NCBI RefSeq assembly: GCF_003991875.1
Contig: NZ_CP031423.1
Span: 930,001-994,000, forward strand
Length of the DNA: 64,000 bases
From: Microbacterium lemovicicum
Lineage (GTDB): Bacteria > Actinomycetota > Actinomycetes > Actinomycetales > Microbacteriaceae
Reading direction: 5' to 3'
Below the pieces are notes generated by a model. The model was not told the origin of the DNA and searched no databases. It saw only the letters and a list, made by a program, of their open reading frames with translations. Shown one piece after another: positions 61,781 through 64,000 of this stretch (the stretch's first letter is position 1; the number at the start of each line of letters is the position of its first letter). The position numbers and the translations under genes are program-made.

Positions 61781-62611
61781 GTGAGCGACGCTCAGCAGAC
61801 GCAGCCGCTCCCGGATCCGCGCGCGCAGTGGGTGCTGTCCGCGTCAGACGAGCCCCGGCCGCGCCGCCGCGCCTGGCCGTGGCTCGTCGGACTGCTGCTG
61901 GTCGTCGCTCTGGCGGTCGGCGCCTGGTTCGTGGGGGAGTGGATCGCGCGCGACATCGTCACCAAGACGATCCGCCAGGGCGCGATCACCCAGCTCTCGC
62001 TGCCCGCCGACCAGCAGATCGACGTCGACATCGAGGGCGCCGTGCTGCCGCAGCTCATCGCGGGCACGCTCGACGATGTGACCGTGGCGTCCGATGACGT
62101 GACGTTCGGCGCGCTCTCCGGCGACGTCGTCGTCCGTGCGCAGGGCGTGCCCGTGCGGGGGGATGCCGCGGCCCGCAGCGCCGCGGCGACGATCCAGCTC
62201 GACACGCCGGAGCTGCAGACGCTGCTCGAGCAGATCCCCGACTTCCCGGCGGCGACCGTGGGCCTGGTCGAGCCGAACGTGACCGCGTCGACCGAGTTGC
62301 AGCTGTTCGGCGCGGGGATCCCGATCGGCATCACGCTCACCCCGGGAGTCGCCGACGGCGACATCACGCTCTCGCCGGTCTCCCTGAAGCTGGCGGGTGC
62401 GGAGCTGACGGCGAGCGACCTCACCGAGCGCTTCGGAGACCTGGCCGGCGTCGTGGTGCGCGACTACGACGTGTGCATCCGCGAGTACGTTCCGGCGGGC
62501 GTCACGCTCACCGGCATCCGGGTCTCCGGCGACCGGGTGATCGCCGACCTCGACATCGACGGCGCGATCATCACCGACCCCGCGCTGCAGGCGAACGGCA
62601 CCTGCGCGTGA
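61781..62611 (+). CDS. DUF2993 (LmeA-like) membrane-anchored protein
   Basis: 276 aa from GTG 61781; a frame five codons longer exists. A basic cytoplasmic tail and one helix ('WPWLVGLLLVVALAVGAWFVGEW', about 34-56) are followed by an extracytoplasmic beta-rich domain, 'GAVLPQLIAGTLDDVTVASDDVTFGALSGDVVVRAQGVPV', the DUF2993 pattern. Mycobacterial LmeA binds phospholipid and supports lipomannan elongation; a similar lipid-binding role is inferred. It sits 39 bp behind argS. Confidence 0.85.
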   Translation: MSDAQQTQPLPDPRAQWVLSASDEPRPRRRAWPWLVGLLLVVALAVGAWFVGEWIARDIVTKTIRQGAITQLSLPADQQIDVDIEGAVLPQLIAGTLDDVTVASDDVTFGALSGDVVVRAQGVPVRGDAAARSAAATIQLDTPELQTLLEQIPDFPAATVGLVEPNVTASTELQLFGAGIPIGITLTPGVADGDITLSPVSLKLAGAELTASDLTERFGDLAGVVVRDYDVCIREYVPAGVTLTGIRVSGDRVIADLDIDGAIITDPALQANGTCA

Positions 62612-62756
62612 GCGTGCGGCGGGCGGGCCGTCTGCCGGGGTCGCGGGCGCGGTTGCCCTAGACTTCACGGGTGCCCGGCGCGTGATCCGACCGGCCGCGG
62701 CGCACCGCCCGTGATCCGGGCGCCCGTGCTTCCGACACCACCGATTGGCCCACCCC

Positions 62757-64000
62757 GTGTCCGCCCCGACCTCCCCGCACCCGGCGCCCGCACGGCCCGT
62801 CCGCCCGGACGACGCCAACGCGCTCGCGGCGAACGTGTGGCCGGCATCCGCCGAGCGCGACGAGCGCGGCATCCTGACGCTCGCGGGGATCGCCGCCGAC
62901 GAGCTGGTGGAGCGCTTCGGCACGCCGCTCTACGTGCTGGACGAGGACGAGGTGCGCGCACACGCGCGTCGCACGCTCGCCGCCTTCGCCGACGCGACCG
63001 CGGCGCACGGCTCTCGCGCGCGGATCTACTACGCCGGCAAGGCCTTCCTCTCGACCGACGTGGTGCGCTGGGTGATGGACGAGGGCCTCGCGGTCGACGT
63101 CTGCAGCGGCGGCGAACTCGCCGTGGCGCTCGCCGCCGGTGCCGACCCCGCACGGCTGGGCTATCACGGCAACAACAAGTCCGTGCGAGACCTCGAGCGC
63201 GCCGTGCAGGTGGGCATCGGCTCGATCGTCCTCGACAGCTGGATCGAGCTCGAGCGCCTCGCCGCCGTCGCGCAGCGACTCGGCCGTGAGCAGTCGGTGC
63301 TCGTGCGGGTCAACAGCGGTGTGCACGCCGAGACGCACGACTTCCTGGCGACGGCCCACGAAGACCAGAAATTCGGCTTCCCGCTGACGGACGCGGCGGC
63401 TGTCGTCGCCCGCATCCGCGAGACGCCGGGGCTGGCGTTCGTCGGACTGCACTGCCACATCGGGTCGCAGATCTTCGGCACCGCCGGCTTCGAGGAGTCC
63501 GCGTCGCGCCTGGTCGCGGTGCACGCGGCCCTGCTCGAGGGCGGCGAGGTGCCCGTCCTCAACCTCGGCGGCGGCTTCGGCATCGCCTACACCTCCGCCG
63601 ACGACCCGACGCCGATCGAGCAGCTCGCGGCGGGGATCGTCGACGCCGTCGCCCGCGAGTGCGCGAGCCGCGGCATCCCGGTTCCGGACTTCGCCTTCGA
63701 GCCCGGACGGTCCATCGTCGGCCAGGCCGGCGTGACGCTGTACGAGGTCGGCACGATCAAGCCGGTCCGCGTGTCCGACGACCTCGAGCGCCTCTACGTC
63801 AGCGTCGACGGCGGCATGAGCGACAACGCCCGGCCCGCCCTGTACGGCGCGCAGTACTCGGCGCGCGTCGCCTCCCGCGTCAGCACCGCCGAGCCGGCCC
63901 TGTCGCGGGTCGTCGGACTGCACTGCGAGTCGGGCGACATCGTCGTGGACGCGGAGTACCTGCCCGCCGACGTGGCGCCCGGAGATCTGCTCGCCGTGCC
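62757..64000 (+). CDS. lysA: Diaminopimelate decarboxylase (3' end outside window)
   Basis: From GTG 62757, at least 414 codons to the right edge without a stop. PLP-dependent fold III decarboxylase making lysine from meso-diaminopimelate. Landmarks: 'GTPLYVLDEDEVRAHAR', PLP Lys in 'RIYYAGKAFLSTDVVRWV', 'LHCHIGSQIFG', 'LNLGGGFGIAYT', 'FEPGRSIVGQAGVTLYEVGTIK', 'VDGGMSDNARPALYGAQYSA' and the active-site Cys in 'GLHCESGDIV'. The last about 40 residues lie beyond the window. Confidence 0.96.
   Translation, partial: MSAPTSPHPAPARPVRPDDANALAANVWPASAERDERGILTLAGIAADELVERFGTPLYVLDEDEVRAHARRTLAAFADATAAHGSRARIYYAGKAFLSTDVVRWVMDEGLAVDVCSGGELAVALAAGADPARLGYHGNNKSVRDLERAVQVGIGSIVLDSWIELERLAAVAQRLGREQSVLVRVNSGVHAETHDFLATAHEDQKFGFPLTDAAAVVARIRETPGLAFVGLHCHIGSQIFGTAGFEESASRLVAVHAALLEGGEVPVLNLGGGFGIAYTSADDPTPIEQLAAGIVDAVARECASRGIPVPDFAFEPGRSIVGQAGVTLYEVGTIKPVRVSDDLERLYVSVDGGMSDNARPALYGAQYSARVASRVSTAEPALSRVVGLHCESGDIVVDAEYLPADVAPGDLLAV

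Noticed and set aside
62658..63923. A 421-codon minus-strand open frame
   Set aside because: Antisense to lysA, which is unmistakable on the plus strand.

Overview
The window is high-GC DNA (roughly two thirds G+C by eye) with frequent GTG starts, ATGA start/stop overlaps, a DUF2993/LmeA-like protein between argS and lysA, and a LAxTG-type sorting signal. All of this points to an actinobacterium, most likely Microbacteriaceae (Microbacterium or a close relative). The genus is inferred from gene content and was not tested by any search.

Layout. (1) 1 to about 10,670 is an accessory, partly decayed region. It holds a TIR-domain protein cut by the left edge, a MobF-type conjugative relaxase/helicase broken by two compensating single-base indels in G runs, a lipoprotein without a clear start, a TetR/SDR divergent pair and a MarR remnant. 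It then holds two copies of a 192-bp direct repeat (7191-7382 and 10477-10668), each ending in the last 32 nt of a tRNA gene. Between the repeats lie a truncated tyrosine integrase, a doubly truncated LtrA gene, a truncated membrane-protein gene, a small membrane protein and a VOC protein. I read this as a tandem accretion of integrative elements at one tRNA 3' end. (2) 10.7-20.3 kb starts with a resolvase N-terminal remnant and then carries mostly intact single genes: DUF2254, ANTAR, alpha/beta hydrolase, CMD, thioesterase, DHFR-like, a two-component system and an esterase. (3) 20.3-25.6 kb is a tightly overlapping minus-strand operon: phosphodiester glycosidase (NAGPA), GT2-GtrA fusion, DUF4956, VTC/polyphosphate-polymerase-like protein and a carbohydrate-binding lipoprotein. 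(4) 25.7-32.2 kb is a carbohydrate module: binding protein, two permeases and a GH127 glycosidase, with a divergent LacI regulator and a recognisable promoter and operators. (5) 32.3-47.9 kb is a mosaic of small housekeeping and accessory genes, including a single-chain aspartic protease with two DTG/DSG lobes and a TetR/SGNH-hydrolase pair. (6) 48-53.3 kb has an AMP-forming acyl-CoA synthetase and a second sugar ABC transporter without a linked regulator. (7) 53.4-64 kb has a phosphotransferase, a sortase-type alkaline phosphatase, an SRPBCC protein, DinB-type polymerase, a transglutaminase, argS, a DUF2993 protein and the 5' part of lysA, which runs off the right edge.

How it fits together. 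The two ABC modules and GH127 suggest scavenging of plant-type glycans such as arabinofuranosides. The 20.3-25.6 kb operon looks like a cell-surface assembly or modification system and is the most interesting intact cluster. The left 10.7 kb records repeated insertion and decay of mobile DNA. Three reading-frame breaks fall in runs of G (near 1967, 3552 and 37266). They may be real mutations or homopolymer sequencing errors, so read accuracy should be kept in mind.
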